From Alligator mississippiensis (lineage: Eukaryota; Chordata; Crocodylia; Alligatoridae): 64,000 nt of DNA. The notes beneath the pieces are model-generated. The model was not told where the DNA came from. It ran no database searches and worked only from the letters and a program-made list of their open reading frames with translations. Location: the NCBI RefSeq assembly GCF_030867095.1, contig NC_081824.1, positions 237,734,719 through 237,798,718 of the forward strand. The letters run 5' to 3'. Within the stretch, counting starts at the first letter, position 1; every line of letters begins with the position of its first letter. The position numbers and the translations under genes were made by a program. Positions 31,729 to 44,002 of the stretch are shown in pieces.

Positions 31729-31936
31729 GTGTAAAAGAGCAAAACCATTCAGTAGGGAAAGGAATCGTTATTCTCTGTGGCGTACAGAAAGATTAGAGGC
31801 ATCAGTCAGAGCATAATGAGCATAATGAATTACAAAATCCTTATCTGTATTTGGCCAATGGTGTCTACTGTGGAATCAGAAAAAATATATGCCTTAAACT
31901 TTGATTATTTTAGTTATAAGATGACATAACCACTTT

Positions 31937-32376
31937 GTGTAGAATTGCTGGCTCGGTACAGTAGAACAGATAAGGGCAAGTGTTTGTTCTTTGTAACTCT
32001 TCTGCAAATGCTTCGCTCACCGCGGCCTTGAAGGTAGAAAAAAAAAGTATGTACAAAGTAGATTTCCAGGTGCAAGAAGGAGGTTTGTGAACTAACCCCA
32101 CCTCCCCCATAATTCCCATCCTGATAACAGCAAAGAAATAATGAAGTAATATTATAGCCGCTTTTCATGCTAATTTCACTATATGATCACGTGAGTTGTA
32201 AGCGACTGTTAAAAAGTATATAAGCCTCCTGATTTTGCTCTTGGGGGGGGACCCCTTCCAAGTGCTTGGGAAATCCATGTCACTTTGGAACTCCCCCTAC
32301 AGCTGTAGTTTCTTTTGAATAAAAGCTTCTGCTGACCTGACCCAAAAGTACTCTGTGTGTGTTTCCACGACACTAC
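31937..32376 (+). mobile_element. Solo LTR-like segment
   Basis: Contains a TATA box (gtatataagcc, 32215), AATAAA at 32318-32323 and a T/G-rich region after it, ending with CGACACTACA; a start TGTAGAATTG is proposed from the inverted ends. This order is that of an LTR. No internal retroviral sequence adjoins it. Boundaries are uncertain. Confidence 0.55.
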
Positions 32377-32379
32377 AGT

Positions 32380-33468
32380 CCAGTAAATTTATGAATTTTT
32401 ATTCTCAAGACCAACTTCTGAAGGGGTTTTGTAGATTACCCCAAGCATAAAAAGAGAGATCAGAAACAGAGGAATTTGTCTCTGAAAAGCATTCTTATTA
32501 TTCTCTGAGAGTTCATGTTGAAGCATAGCGGTTGTATAGCTTCACCCACAGTTTCTGGTGATGGGTATGGTAGGATCTATGGTTTTGGTTGCTTTCATTG
32601 TTGATTGTGGTGGTAGTGGATGTGTGTTGACAGGTTTTGCATTTATTCTTAAGGCAGGGTTGTATATGCCCTGGTATGTGCTGCTCCAATAAAAGAAATT
32701 ACCAAGAATTGTGAGAAGCAAGGTTATTTCCTAAACCATCAACACTCAACAACACTCCAGTCCTGCTCTAATGCATTTTTATTTTAAACAGGCCACCTAG
32801 TTGCTGATACTGTCATAGCTTCTGGAGAGCATTGAATTGCTGGGTTTGGACATGAATCTGATCTGTGCAGTGAGCCCAGGGAGCTGAAGCCCAAGCTTTG
32901 GTCTGTATGTGGAAGAATCAAATAATAAGCCTAAGAGGGAGTAAGATTTTATCTGATGAGAGAGCAGAGTTGAGACTTGTTTTAAGAACTTAGAGCAGTC
33001 CTTTAAAAAAAATCCTGGGGAAGACCACTCTAAGCCCTATTGTTTCCATGACTTTGGACCATTATCTCTTCTATTTGAAGTAACTGGGCTATACCCTGCC
33101 CTCTGCAAATACCCGAGATGTAATTCAATCATGGTCATGCCCTGTTGCCCTGATTCAGATGCTTTCCCTCCTACATAACAACTGGAACATCAATATAACA
33201 CACACCTCAAGTCACAATCCTTGCTTTTGCTGTTAACAATTAACACTGTGGGGTTAGTGCACTGGAAGCTGCTATAAGAATTCGGGGTGTAGCCAGAGGA
33301 TTATGTCCAGGGTGGATTTCAGTGCTGAGGCAGCAATGGATGAAGCAGTTATTGGGGTGAGAGCAAGAGTAGACCCAGGTACAGGGGCATGCTCACATCC
33401 CTTTTTTAGACCATGCTACAGAAGCAGCAACTTCAGACATTTTTTAAGTCCTGTGGAAAAAGAAAACA
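32380..33468. other. Intergenic sequence, nothing recognised
   Basis: Between the solo LTR and the retrovirus block nothing was recognised with confidence. Confidence 0.4.
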
Positions 33469-33666
33469 TGATGCTGGGTCAATTAAAATTAGTCTCACAG
33501 TTGTTCCGAAGGGAGCACTGGAAAATACTCTACCTAAGAACAAGTTTCACTGTGCCTCGAAGAATGCATAAGTCAGACTGTTCTCCCATTAGCTCGCTTG
33601 CAGTCTGTTGCCCAACACATGGTTACAAAATCTCATTGGCTGTACTATAAGTACAAAAGGGGGGAA

Positions 33667-34073
33667 TGTGGAAGAAGAAAACCCCAGGCCTTAATTTCTG
33701 CTGACTTCTTTGAGTTAGTGCACTATTTGCTAATGATTGCTTTTTCCCTGCCTATTTTGCAATCTGCTCTTTCTCCCGCCCTTTTCCCTTGCTGAGCTGA
33801 GTAAACCTATGAGGTCAATAGGTCAAACCACAGTCTATGCCCTCTTGCAGCTTTCTGGTTCAAACCAGTTTTTCTTTGACTTGTTATATCTTGTGTCATG
33901 TGACCTGAATTGAAACATATACAAAGCTTGCTTCAATTGTCTGTTGGGGGGCATGCAGAACCGATAAGGGAAAGCTCTGTCTGTTCGGTACTCTCCCCTG
34001 CAGTGTTTGCATAATAAAAGTCTCTGACAACTTCGTGACCAAACAATAAAAAGTGAAGCTTGTTTCTTCCACA
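33667..34073 (+). repeat. LTR copy at the 5' side (407 bp)
   Basis: Starts TGTGGAAGAA and ends TTCTTCCACA, a perfect 10-bp inverted pair with TG...CA ends. It is preceded by a polypurine tract and internal sequence, as a 3' LTR would be. A 50-bp segment (33719-33768) lies opposite in orientation to its partner in the 3' LTR. Confidence 0.9.
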
Positions 34074-34131
34074 GTCCCCAAATCAGGTAAGAATCTCCCC
34101 ACTTCTTTCTATTCTGTGCTCAGGGATGTCC

Positions 34132-34235
34132 TGAGAAGCTCTGTCTGTTCGGTGCTCTCCCCTGCAGTGCTTGCATAATAAAGGTCTCTGACAACTTCAT
34201 GACCAAACAATAAAGTGAAGCTTGTTTCTTCCACA
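34132..34235 (+). repeat. Partial LTR end next to the primer site
   Basis: About 104 bp repeating the end of the LTR (agctctgtctgttcggtgct to ttcttccaca). It directly precedes the primer binding site, so it is what remains of the original 5' LTR. Confidence 0.85.
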
Positions 34236-34240
34236 ATTCT

Positions 34241-34258
34241 TGGTGCCGTGACTCGGAT
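34241..34258 (+). other. Retroviral primer binding site, tRNA-His type
   Basis: TGGTGCCGTGACTCGGAT matches the tRNA-His primer site known from HERV-H-like elements. It lies five bases after the partial LTR end. Confidence 0.85.
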
Positions 34259-34912
34259 GGTAACGCCCGGCTGAGAGTACCAACGGGCTTGCGGACCGTT
34301 CCCCTTCGAAACCCCAGGCACCAAATCAAGTTAAAAGACCTTTTGAAATCTCTAAAGGGATTATCGGTGGAGGACTGCCCATGCGGGTCAGGGAAACCAG
34401 TTCGAGCTTATGCCATCCAAACTTTTAAAATACAAACTTGTCAGACACTCTAAAGGATTTGTATAATACCAGTTTACAATTAAAAGAGTAAAAGGAAAAG
34501 TCTAGACTAAGACATATAGAAACCTGGCGAATAATGTGAGCGTTTTCCATGGTGTCGCTGACCAGGGCTGGGACTAAAGAAATATTCATGAACCTTGTGC
34601 CTCGGCACATAAGTTCCTTTATGTGAAAGAAAAGAATAAAAGACGCTGACCAGGTCTGATACTAAGGTTGGGTCTAGCTGCCCCAAGGCTGTCTAGAATG
34701 GCAGACTTGAAAGCAAGGGGGCCCAACTGAAACCTCGTGACCCATCAGACAGGTTTATGCTTTCCCCATCCACGGAAACTATCCAGGTAACTGGCGGTTA
34801 ATGTGACCAAATAACTGTTAGGACGCCACTTCGTGCGCTGCCCTCAGTTCAAGATTGGCACATCAAGTCCCTTACCCTCTTCACTGTGTGAGTGCCTTGT
34901 GTGAATTGAGGG

Positions 34913-36392
34913 ATGGGGGGCTCCAAGTCAAAAGATGTCCCAACCCCACCAAAAGAAACCCCAGCAGGTTATATGTATGCACATTATGGTCAAAAGTCGT
35001 GTAAGTTTTTAGATAAATGGAATTGGTATACCAGGAATAACTCTCCAAAACAATTTCCTTCAGAAGGAACTTTTGATCTTGATAAACTGATCCACCTCCG
35101 GAAAAGTTCTAGAGTCCTGAGGTAGCAAGACCCCTCAAACTCAATGGGATGTCTATTTTAACTGGTATGAAGAAGGTAGTAAGAGGCAACAAGAATCCTG
35201 GGTAAGGAGTCTTAAGGACTCCCAAGAAAAACTAAAAGCAGAAATTAAGCAATTAAAAAATGGATACAGCCCTGGCCAGGCTAATTCTTCCCTCAGCACC
35301 TCCTACTCCTTTATATCCCCAACTAACTCATGAGACCGAGAATGAGTCTGTAGAAGATATTCTAGAAAGTACTTCTTGTTTGGCCCAACCACCACCTTAC
35401 CCCGAACACCTTCCACCTGAATTGGAAACTCCACCCTGTAGTCCAGAGGGCGCTTCTGCAGGCTCATATTCCCCTGTGGGTTTAAACAACAGTCGCCCTA
35501 AAAAGGGCCCTATTATTCAAGTACCGTTGCGCCAATTACCAGGCGCACAAGGCTGGGTAACAGTACATGCCCCTTGGACACCTGGAGATTTAAGAAATCT
35601 AGTTAAATAATTTCCTAACATCAGAGAAAAGCCCCAGAAGTTTAAAGATGAGCTCCAATCCGTTATTAACTGTTACAACCCTCCATGGTCTGATATGAAC
35701 CAACTTTTGCGTGTTGCACTTCCTTCTGAAGTCCGACAACACCTAACAGATGAGGCAGACTGGCCACAGCGAGACCCTGGTCATGGGACAAATCTCGCAA
35801 CCGCCCAACGCCAGTTACTAGAAGACATCTGTCATATGTCCTAAGAAAACTGATTGGGCTAAGATTAATAATTGTAAAACAGAATAAAGAGAGTCTCCAG
35901 CAAACTATTTAGACCGACTCAAGTCTTTGAAAGACACTCCAGAATAGATGAAGCTACCCAAAACACTCAGAAAGCAATTGCAGCCGCATTTGTCTAAATT
36001 AGGAGACCAATTGCATAACATCTGTGTGGGCTGGCAAACAAAACCATTAAATGAACTAGTTACGGTTGCCAACCATTGTTTAGCATGTCAGGAAAGAAAG
36101 AAAAAAAAAATAATGAAGCCCAGTTAATGGCTTTGCAACTTCAAACTTATCACCCCAGAGGACGAGGACGTGGAAAAGGGAATTCATGAGGCCGAGAAAG
36201 GGGATGCGAGTGCTGGCAACGAATGTTTCCTCCATTGACCGTTCTTCCTGTTTTTACTGCGGTCAAAGCGGTCATTGGAAAGGGGAATGTCCCAACAGAC
36301 CACATACCTCTACCTCTTCAACAGGAGACACTGCAGATCAACATCAGCAATTCTCCCTAACTCTTCCCCAAAATTCTTTATCTCAATATTAG
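34913..36392 (+). pseudogene. gag region of the endogenous retrovirus (fossil)
   Basis: Matrix-like start MGGSKSKD with a possible myristoylation glycine, a Pro-rich part (35280-35490), and a CCHC zinc knuckle CFYCGQSGHWKGEC near 36248-36290. Broken at several points. Confidence 0.85.
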
Positions 36393-36429
36393 AACCGCCT
36401 GAGGGATAGTAACTTCACCCTTTCACCAC

Positions 36430-39400
36430 TCTTACCCATTGATCAGTCTGGACCCTTTGTAGAATGTACCATAGCGGGGAATAGGGTAGCTTACCTTGTT
36501 GACAAAGGGGCAAGTCGTTCCGCTTTGCGTCTTTTTGATCTTCCCGATCCACCTCTTTCCAATGCTGTAGTTAATGCTGTCAGCATTTCTAACCAAGTAA
36601 TTTCTCACCCTGTAACTCAACCCTTGTCCGTCACTCTTGGTCCTATCTATCTCTGACCACCATGCCTTCCTTTTAAGCCCTTTTACCCCTGTTAATTTTT
36701 TAGGTCGTGACCTACTTTGTAAACTTGTTTGTACTATTTATTGTACAGTGAATGGAGTTTTCCTTGAAGTACCAGCAGAAAACGAATGCGCAGTTCTTGC
36801 TGCTATGACTGAACCAGAAAACCCACCTATTTCTACAACAAGCCCTGATTTCAAGGATGAAATCCTTAACCAGGTACCCACTGCCCTACGGTCACAGCAT
36901 GCTAATGAAGTTGGGCAGATACACACCACTGAACCTGTTAAAATTAATCTGGATCCACAAAAACAGATCCCGCGCATTTCCCAGTATCCTCTCAGCAAGG
37001 AGGCTGAGCAAGGAATCGCGCCAGTCATTTCTTCCCTCCTTCAACAAAGTATCTTGATCCCCACTTTTAGTCCTTGTAATACTCCAATTCTGCTAGTTAA
37101 GAAACCAGGCAAAACTACGGATCGCTTTGTGCAAGACCTGCAAGCCGTTAATTCTGTTGTTTTACCTATTTTTCCTGTAGTACCTAACCCAGCTACCATT
37201 CTTTCTTGCATCCCACTGGAAGCTTGTTTCTTTACTGTTGTAGATTTGTGTTCCGCTTTTTTTTCAATTCCTATTCATCCAAATAGTCAGTTTTTGTTTG
37301 CATTTACTTATAAAGGCTTACAGTATACTTGGACTAGACTCCCACAAGGGTATACAAAGTCCCCTTCTATCTTTTCACAAATTTTTAAAGAAAAATTTAG
37401 ATATTCAGTTCAAAAACTGTTCTGTCCTTATCCAGTATGTCGATGATCTTTTGCTTGCCTCACCTTACTTTGAAGCCTGTAAAATGGATTCTCTACACCT
37501 TTTGACTTGTCTTGCTCTAAAAGGCCATAAAGCTTCTAAAGAAAAACTTCAGCTCTGCTTACCAAAGGTTCATTATTTAGGCCATGATATTTCCACTGGA
37601 AAAGTCAGCTTTCAACTGTGCAAGTTGAAACAATTCTCAAAATCCCTCAGCCTACAGCTGTTTCTCAAATGCACACCTTCTTAGGCATGGCCAGATATTG
37701 CCGCCAATGAATTTTGGGCTATGCCTCAATTGTAAAACCCTTGCAAAATCTTACCTTAAAGAACACCCCTGAACCTTTGCAGTGGTCTCCAGAAGCCAAA
37801 AATGCCTTTTCTGTCATTAAAACTGCTCTTTCACAGGCACCTGCAGTGGGGCTTCCTGATTATTCAAAGCCTTTTACACTCTTTTGTCATGAAAAAGATG
37901 GCTTTGCTCTGGGGGTACTTACTCAATCCCATGGAGATAAACATTGTCCTATTGCCTACTATAGTTCAGCCTTAGATCCTGTACTTGGTTTCCACCATGC
38001 CTTTGGGCAGTTGCTGCTGCTGCCATTCTTGTAGAATCATCTGCAAATATTGTTTTAGCCTCGCCCTTAACTGTTGCTGTACCCCACTCAGTGGCCATAC
38101 TTCTTTTAAAAACCAAAACTCAACACCTTTCAAATGCTCATTTAACTAAATATGAAATTCTGCTACTTTCTGCAGCCCACATTTCTTTAGTTCGGTGCCC
38201 TGTACTTAATCCTGCTTCCTTGTTACCTTGCACCTTCTGATGGCGAGCCTCATGACTGCCTCGCTGTTACTGCTCATTTAACTTTACCTTGGGTTGATCT
38301 TAAGGACATTCCCATTCCAAATGCTGACCTAGTCTTGTATGTTGATGGGTCCTGCCTAAAAAATTCCAAAGGCTCTCTTGTTGCAGGTTACGCTGTATAT
38401 TCCCAGCACGAGGTACTCGAAAGTAATTTTTTACCTTCTGTCTATTCTGCCCAAATTGCTGAACTTGTTGCCCTCACTCGTGCCTGTACCCTTGCTAAAG
38501 GTAAAACTGTTAATGTATATACAGATTCGCGTTATGCCTTTGGTGTTGTTCATGATTATGGGCAATTATGGAAACAACGTGGGTTTCTTACCTCAAATGG
38601 CACACCCATTCGTAATGGTTCTTATGTAGCCGCCTTATTAGATGCCCTTCAATTACCTGTTGCTATGCTATTATTAAATGTGTTGCGCACCAATCTTCCC
38701 AGGATGAAGTTATGCGTGGAAATACTCTGGCTGACTCTGTAGCCAGAGCTGGGGCCCTTTCACCCCCTCAGGCTGAGCAATTGTTCTTTTCCCATACCTA
38801 TGAGCAGTCTCCTATTGCAACTCTTCATAATGTTGCAATTCTCCAAGATCAGGCCGCAGATTCTGAAAAAGACACCTGGAGACTGCATGAGTGCATATGA
38901 CACCCTGATCACCTTTGGCACTCCCCAGACGGCCGCCTGGTTGTGCCCAAGGTCTTACTTCCCTACCTTGCTCGCGTGTACCATGGAGTGGCCCATCTGA
39001 GCAAAGGGGAAATGATCGCAGCTATTCAACCTGATTGGTACGCTCCAAATTTTCCTTCTATAGCTCAGCACTACTGCCAGGCTTGTCCTGTGTGTCAAGC
39101 CCATAATGTAGGCAAACCTGTTAAAACTAAGAAAGCTGCACATCCCCTACCTTGAGAACCGTTTGTAAATATTCAGATTAACTTTATACAAATGCCAAAA
39201 TGTTGTAAATATCAATATGTACTTGTTATAGTTTGTATGTTTTCAAGTTGAATTGAAGCCTATCCTGTGACAAGAGCCGATACTAAAGCTGTCACTAAAA
39301 TCCTTTTAAAAGGACCTTATCCTGCAATTTGAAATCCCACTTACCAACAATAGTGACAGGGGATCTCACTTTACTGGGTAAATTTTGCAAGAAATATGTA

Positions 39401-39990
39401 AAGCCCTGCAGATTCGACAGAACTTTCACTGCCCTTATCACCCACAGTCAGCAGGTGCTGTAAAGAGATAAAAAACGGGATACTGAAAAATAAACTAGCA
39501 AAAAATCTGTGCTGAGACTGGTTTAAAATGGCCAGATGCTCTAACATTAGCATTAATAAGCATGAAATCCACCCCTAATCGGAAGACTGGACTCAGTCCA
39601 CATGAAGTCCTGATGGGGAGACCTATGCAACTTCCATCCTCCCCACCTTCTCAGATTAATATCCATTTAGCTAATGATCTTGTATTACATTATTGTCAAG
39701 CATTAATGAAATGTGTTAAGGCCTTTCGTTCACAGGTCCAAAAAGCTTTACCCAGAGAGCCTGAAAAAGCCTGCCATTCCTTACAGCCAGGAAATTGGGT
39801 TCATGTAAAAATCCACCAAAAAAAAAATCAGCTTTAGAACCTCGCTGGAAAGGTCTGTTCCAAGTTCTTCTCACCACTAACACTGCAGTAAAGTGTCAGG
39901 GACTATCTACTTGGATCCACGCGTGACACTGCAAAAAGACTGTTCCTCCTGACGAAACCAAGGATTAAAAATTAAGACTCCGAAAAAAGA
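36430..39990 (+). pseudogene. pro-pol region of the endogenous retrovirus (fossil)
   Basis: Reverse transcriptase blocks RFVQDLQAVNSVV (37123-37160), TWTRLPQGYTKSPS (37330-37370) and YVDDLLLASP (37436-37465), an RNase H start LYVDGSCLKNSK near 38335 and an integrase zinc-binding HxxxH/CxxC block near 38970-39100 are present in order. Broken at many points. Confidence 0.9.
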
Positions 39991-40019
39991 GCCCATTAAT
40001 AACCGAACATAGAGTCCCT

Positions 40020-41095
40020 CCTATTGACTATTTGTATTGGACTTTTAAACCTGGCCTATGAAAATGTGTGTTCGTCTTTAATTAACCAAATTAGGATAAA
40101 CTTAAATGTCTCTCATTGTTGGATGTGTAGTCATGTCCCTATCCATTCTACCAAAGGAATACCCATACCAGTACCCTTAAATGCAGCCCAAATGTCAGCT
40201 CCTTATTCACCCTTTCATGGAAACAAAACTTGGCAAGATATAAATTGTAACCAAGCTGACTATGTACAACTAGCGTATACCACCCCTGGAAAGTTTTGTT
40301 GGACCTGTAATGGATCTTGTGTTGCAGTAAAAGTCAGTAAGTGTAAAGTAAAATTTAAGCTAAATGGTGCTTGGCTCTCTAACGGTTCCTGGATACCCAG
40401 TTATTCTCCCATTTCGGCTGAATATTTAGGTTATTATTCAGTATGAATGTTAAAACCAGTTTGTAACTTTTCAGTTACCGCACTAGCTAGTCACTATTTT
40501 GTATGTGAAAATAAGGCCTATAAAAATCTTCCTTCCGGTTGGAAAGGAACATGCCATGTCTCTGCAGCATATCCTGCCCTTACTATTAGATCTCACTTAC
40601 CTAAAGGAAGAATTCGCAATGTTCGCAAAAAATCACAGAAAATCAAAGGTTTTGGGTTATAATGTTCCCCAACTGTGGCACAGGCTTAGCCATGTCCGAA
40701 ATAAAGAGTTGCAGCAGCCCTAGAGAAAATAGCTAATGCTACTGCCATTGGTTTCCGTAAAATAAGTAAAGAAATTAAAAAAAAAAGACAAATGACTCTA
40801 CAAAACAGACTCCCCTTAGATTATATATTAGCTAGCAAAGGAGGTGTGTGTGCTTTAATAAAATCAAAATATACCAGATGCTTCTAGTGCTATTGAGGAC
40901 CAAGGCGAAATTATTAAAAAAGAAGCTGCTAAACTACACCAAACCGATCAATGGAGTCTTTGGAACTGGTTTGGCGGACTTGCGGCCAAATTCTTTTATA
41001 TCACAATCATGGTCCTCAGGTTTATTCTCTTTCTACAAGTACTCCTTTTGTTGCTACGCAATTGTAACCTTAGTGCAGCCCGCAAAAAAACGCAA
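40020..41095 (+). pseudogene. env region of the endogenous retrovirus (fossil)
   Basis: A surface-unit-like stretch with NVSHCWMCSH and several Asn-X-Ser/Thr sites (40100-40440), and a hydrophobic membrane-spanning stretch near 40985-41060. Broken at several points. A weak match to the gammaretrovirus-type envelope by eye. Confidence 0.7.
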
Positions 41096-41296
41096 CAGAT
41101 ATGTCTAACGTGATGCTGGGTCAATTAAAATTAGTCTCACAGTTGTTCCGAAGGGAGCACTGGAAAATACTCTACCTAAGAACAAGTTTCAGTGTGCCTC
41201 AAAGAATGCATAAGTCAGACTGTTCTCCCATTAGCTCGCTTGCAGTCTGTTGCCCAACACATAGTTACAAAATCTCATTGGCTGTACTATAAGTAC

Positions 41297-41309
41297 AAAA
41301 GGGGGGAAA
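41297..41309 (+). other. Polypurine tract before the 3' LTR
   Basis: aaaaggggggaaa immediately precedes the TG start of the LTR, the expected plus-strand primer. Confidence 0.85.
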
Positions 41310-41718
41310 TGTGGAAGAAGAAAACCCCAGGCCTTAATTTCTGCTGACTTCTTTGAGTTAGAGCAGATTGCAAAATAGGCAGGGAAAAAGCAATCATTAG
41401 CAAACAGTGCACTTTCTCCCGCCCTTTTCCCTTGCTGAGCTGAGTAGACCTATGAGGTCAATAGGTCAAACCACAGTCTATGCCCTCTTGCAGCTTTCTG
41501 GTTCAAACCAGTTTTTCTTTGACTTGTTATATCTTGTGTCATGTGACCTGAATTGAAACATATACAAAGCTTGCTTCAATTGTCTGTTGGGGGGCATGCG
41601 GAACCAATAAAGGGAAAGCTCTGTCTGTTCGGTGCTCTCTCCTGCAGCTGCTGGTATAATAAAGGTCTCTGACAACTTCGTAACCAAACAATAAAAAGTG
41701 AAGCTTGTTTCTTCCACA
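41310..41718 (+). repeat. 3' LTR (409 bp)
   Basis: Starts TGTGGAAGAA and ends TTCTTCCACA. AATAAA-type signals occur near its end. The following 58 bp (to 41776) are also found after the left LTR copy. Confidence 0.9.
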
Positions 41719-41776
41719 GTCCCCAAATCAGGTAAGAATCTCCCCCTTTCTTTCTATTCTGTGCTCAGGGATGTCC

Positions 41777-43360
41777 CTTTCCTCCCCTGCTGCTATCCGC
41801 AGCTGACCCAGGGCAGGGGATCTCCAGAGTTGCTTCTGCCCTGCTCCAGCAGGTTGTAAAAGAATAAAACCCGGTCATCATTCCCCCTCTTCCCACCCCT
41901 CTTCCCTCAGAAGCAAGCTCAGGGAGAAGGAATGCACCTGATACTACAACCATCCCTGGCTGAGCCTAGCTCCCAACTGCCCCACTGGAGCAGGGCAGGA
42001 GCAGCTTTGGAGCTTCCCCCACCCCAGTGCAGCCAAGGACAGTGGCAGCAGTAGGCAAGGAAGTAGGTGAATGAGAAGGGAGGGCTCTGTACAGTATTCT
42101 GGCTATCTACTTGGGCCACTGTGACAGGTTCTAGGGGTGACCCAGCTCTAACTCTAGGGTCCCTCACCTCCTTACTCACCCACCATGTCTTTGATGCTAT
42201 TATTTTATTGGAAGGGAGGCTGTCCAAGGAGCTTAGAGCAAGCCTGCCATTGTTCCTGTCTCGGGTCTCTCCCCGCCCCAGTCCTCTTGGGCTCCATGCC
42301 CTTTGATCCATCTCCCCTCCCCCAATCTGTGCCTCCCTTGGCCGCCTCTACCTTTTTTCCCCTCTTGCTGACTCCAGGTCTAATGTACTCTCCATCTGCC
42401 TCATCCCTCAGAGCTCTTCTCTATTCAGCTTCCATGGCCGGACTGCCTGACCTGCCTCTACGGTTGCCTTATATTGCACTGGCTCTGCCCCTTTCTTGTG
42501 AGATGACTCCCTAGGGTTGCCTGTGAATGTCTCCTAATTAATCTCATTCATTACCTAGTCTCCAGGACAACCTGGCTCCAGCTGTGCCCTGCCTCCCTTG
42601 CAGGGTTCACTCTAGGCTCCTCCTTTCAAAGTGAAAGAAAGCCCCAGGCTCTATTAGGTCACTCATGCTCTGTCACTCTCCCCTTGAGCTACAGCTTTGC
42701 TGCTCCCAGTGGGAAAGCAGTACCCACACTCCTTGCTCAGAGCTGGATCCCTCAATTCACCCTCCTGAGAGAGTGTTTGACTTAAGACCCTACTTCCTGA
42801 TATATCTTGTTCACAGGTGAAGCATAAAAGGGACTTTCACCTTTAGCTACAGGTTAAGCACATGGCACAGACCATCAGCCTCCAGTTTATGAATGAAACC
42901 CACTGCCTCTTCTTTCTCACTCATGCTGAAGCCACCCCAAAAATAAGCATTCACCAAACAGTTTTTTATTCACCTCCCTGTGGGGAGCACTTTCAGGGCA
43001 GGCATCTTTGCATCAGTTTAGGCTGGAGACAGATGTTCTGAGAGCTTCTTTGGAGGCAGAGCAGCTTGCTGATGGAAACAAGTTCTAGGGAGTAACTGGA
43101 GGCCTGTCCACATGTTCTCCTTTCTACTACCCTGCTGGGACTAAAGGAAGATAGTTTTAGTAGCTACAGATTCATACACATGCACTCAGAGCAGTATTTC
43201 AAAACTATGAAAAAAAGTGTGTGCGTGTGGGGAAGGGAGGGGGCAGGGTTGGAACTGGCCCACCCCTACCAACCAATTCCAATAGCAAACATTTGATTTT
43301 AAAGGGCTACTGAAGTAGGGGCTGAACTAGCAACTTCATATCCAGCCACAGTACCAGAGC
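41777..43360. other. Intergenic sequence and distal 3' UTR side of TPCN3, little recognised
   Basis: GC-richer than its surroundings at 41780-42800. A possible repeat starts at about 42120 (gacaggttctaggggtgacc), but its ends were not found. No exon or RNA gene seen. Confidence 0.35.
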
Positions 43361-43367
43361 CACATTA

Positions 43368-43373
43368 TTTATT
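43368..43373 (-). promoter_or_regulatory. Candidate poly(A) signal of TPCN3
   Basis: AATAAA on the minus strand, about 485 bp after the stop codon. Another lies at 42965-42970. The 3' UTR would then be about 0.5 kb or more. Confidence 0.45.
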
Positions 43374-43856
43374 TTCGTTATCTCAACATACATTTGTTCA
43401 CAATTGTGATTAATAATACATATAAAAAGTTACTGTACTAGAAAGTATTCAGGTACAAGTAGTTGCATATTTCTTAGTAAGGCCAGCCTCTTAAACATAT
43501 GTAAGAGCATAGTATTTGTAGATAGCACAATTTCTTGGTGTGCTGCCTAGAATTTCCACACACACACTCAACTCTCCATGTGCTTTCCCTTTATCAGGCT
43601 TCCAGTTCAAAGTTAATGAGAACTTTCATGCCAGGTAAATGTGACTCCATCATCAGGACTCAGGATATTCCAGCATTATGTTGCCACTTGAAACATTTCA
43701 TCTATCCAGTGTGCAAAAAGAGCACTATCCTGCAGATCTGTAACAAAGCTGGAAGTTCTCTGCACGTCAGAACTGTATCAAACAAAGACAGAGGCCAAAT
43801 GTTTTAAATGACATCCAAGAATTTGCATTTCTTTTGCTGGTACTGGGGGTTCTCAT

Positions 43857-44002
43857 TTATGCAGCACTATCAAAGGTGGGACTCTTCGGGTAAAAATCAG
43901 CAGGGGAGAGGTTCAAGATCTCATCGAATGGAAGGCCTTCATCTTCCGAAGGTATCTCTGCTTCAAACATACGCTGAAGCAATGCATCAACTGTCCTATA
44001 CC
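43857..44002 (-). CDS. TPCN3: TPCN3 last coding exon
   Basis: 146 bp from a gttcttag acceptor. Split codon A+GG = Arg, then [20 protein letters not shown] and an acidic tail to DSAA and TAA (43857-43859). The coiled [13 protein letters not shown] helix and acidic end are cytosolic. Confidence 0.88.

Larger units (their letters stand above)
33469..41776 (+). mobile_element. Class I (gammaretrovirus-like) endogenous retrovirus, broken, with rearranged 5' end
   Basis: A provirus-like fossil with LTRs, tRNA-His-type primer site, gag, pol and env regions in the usual order. Reverse transcriptase blocks (TWTRLPQGYTKSPS, YVDDLLLASP) group it with gamma-type (ERV1) elements. All coding regions are broken at many points, more than ten overall. 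The right-hand 0.67 kb block (internal end, polypurine tract, LTR and about 55 bp beyond) has a near-identical copy at the left end (33469-34128), so the 5' end has been rebuilt. LTR similarity by eye is high, suggesting a fairly recent origin. Confidence 0.9.
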
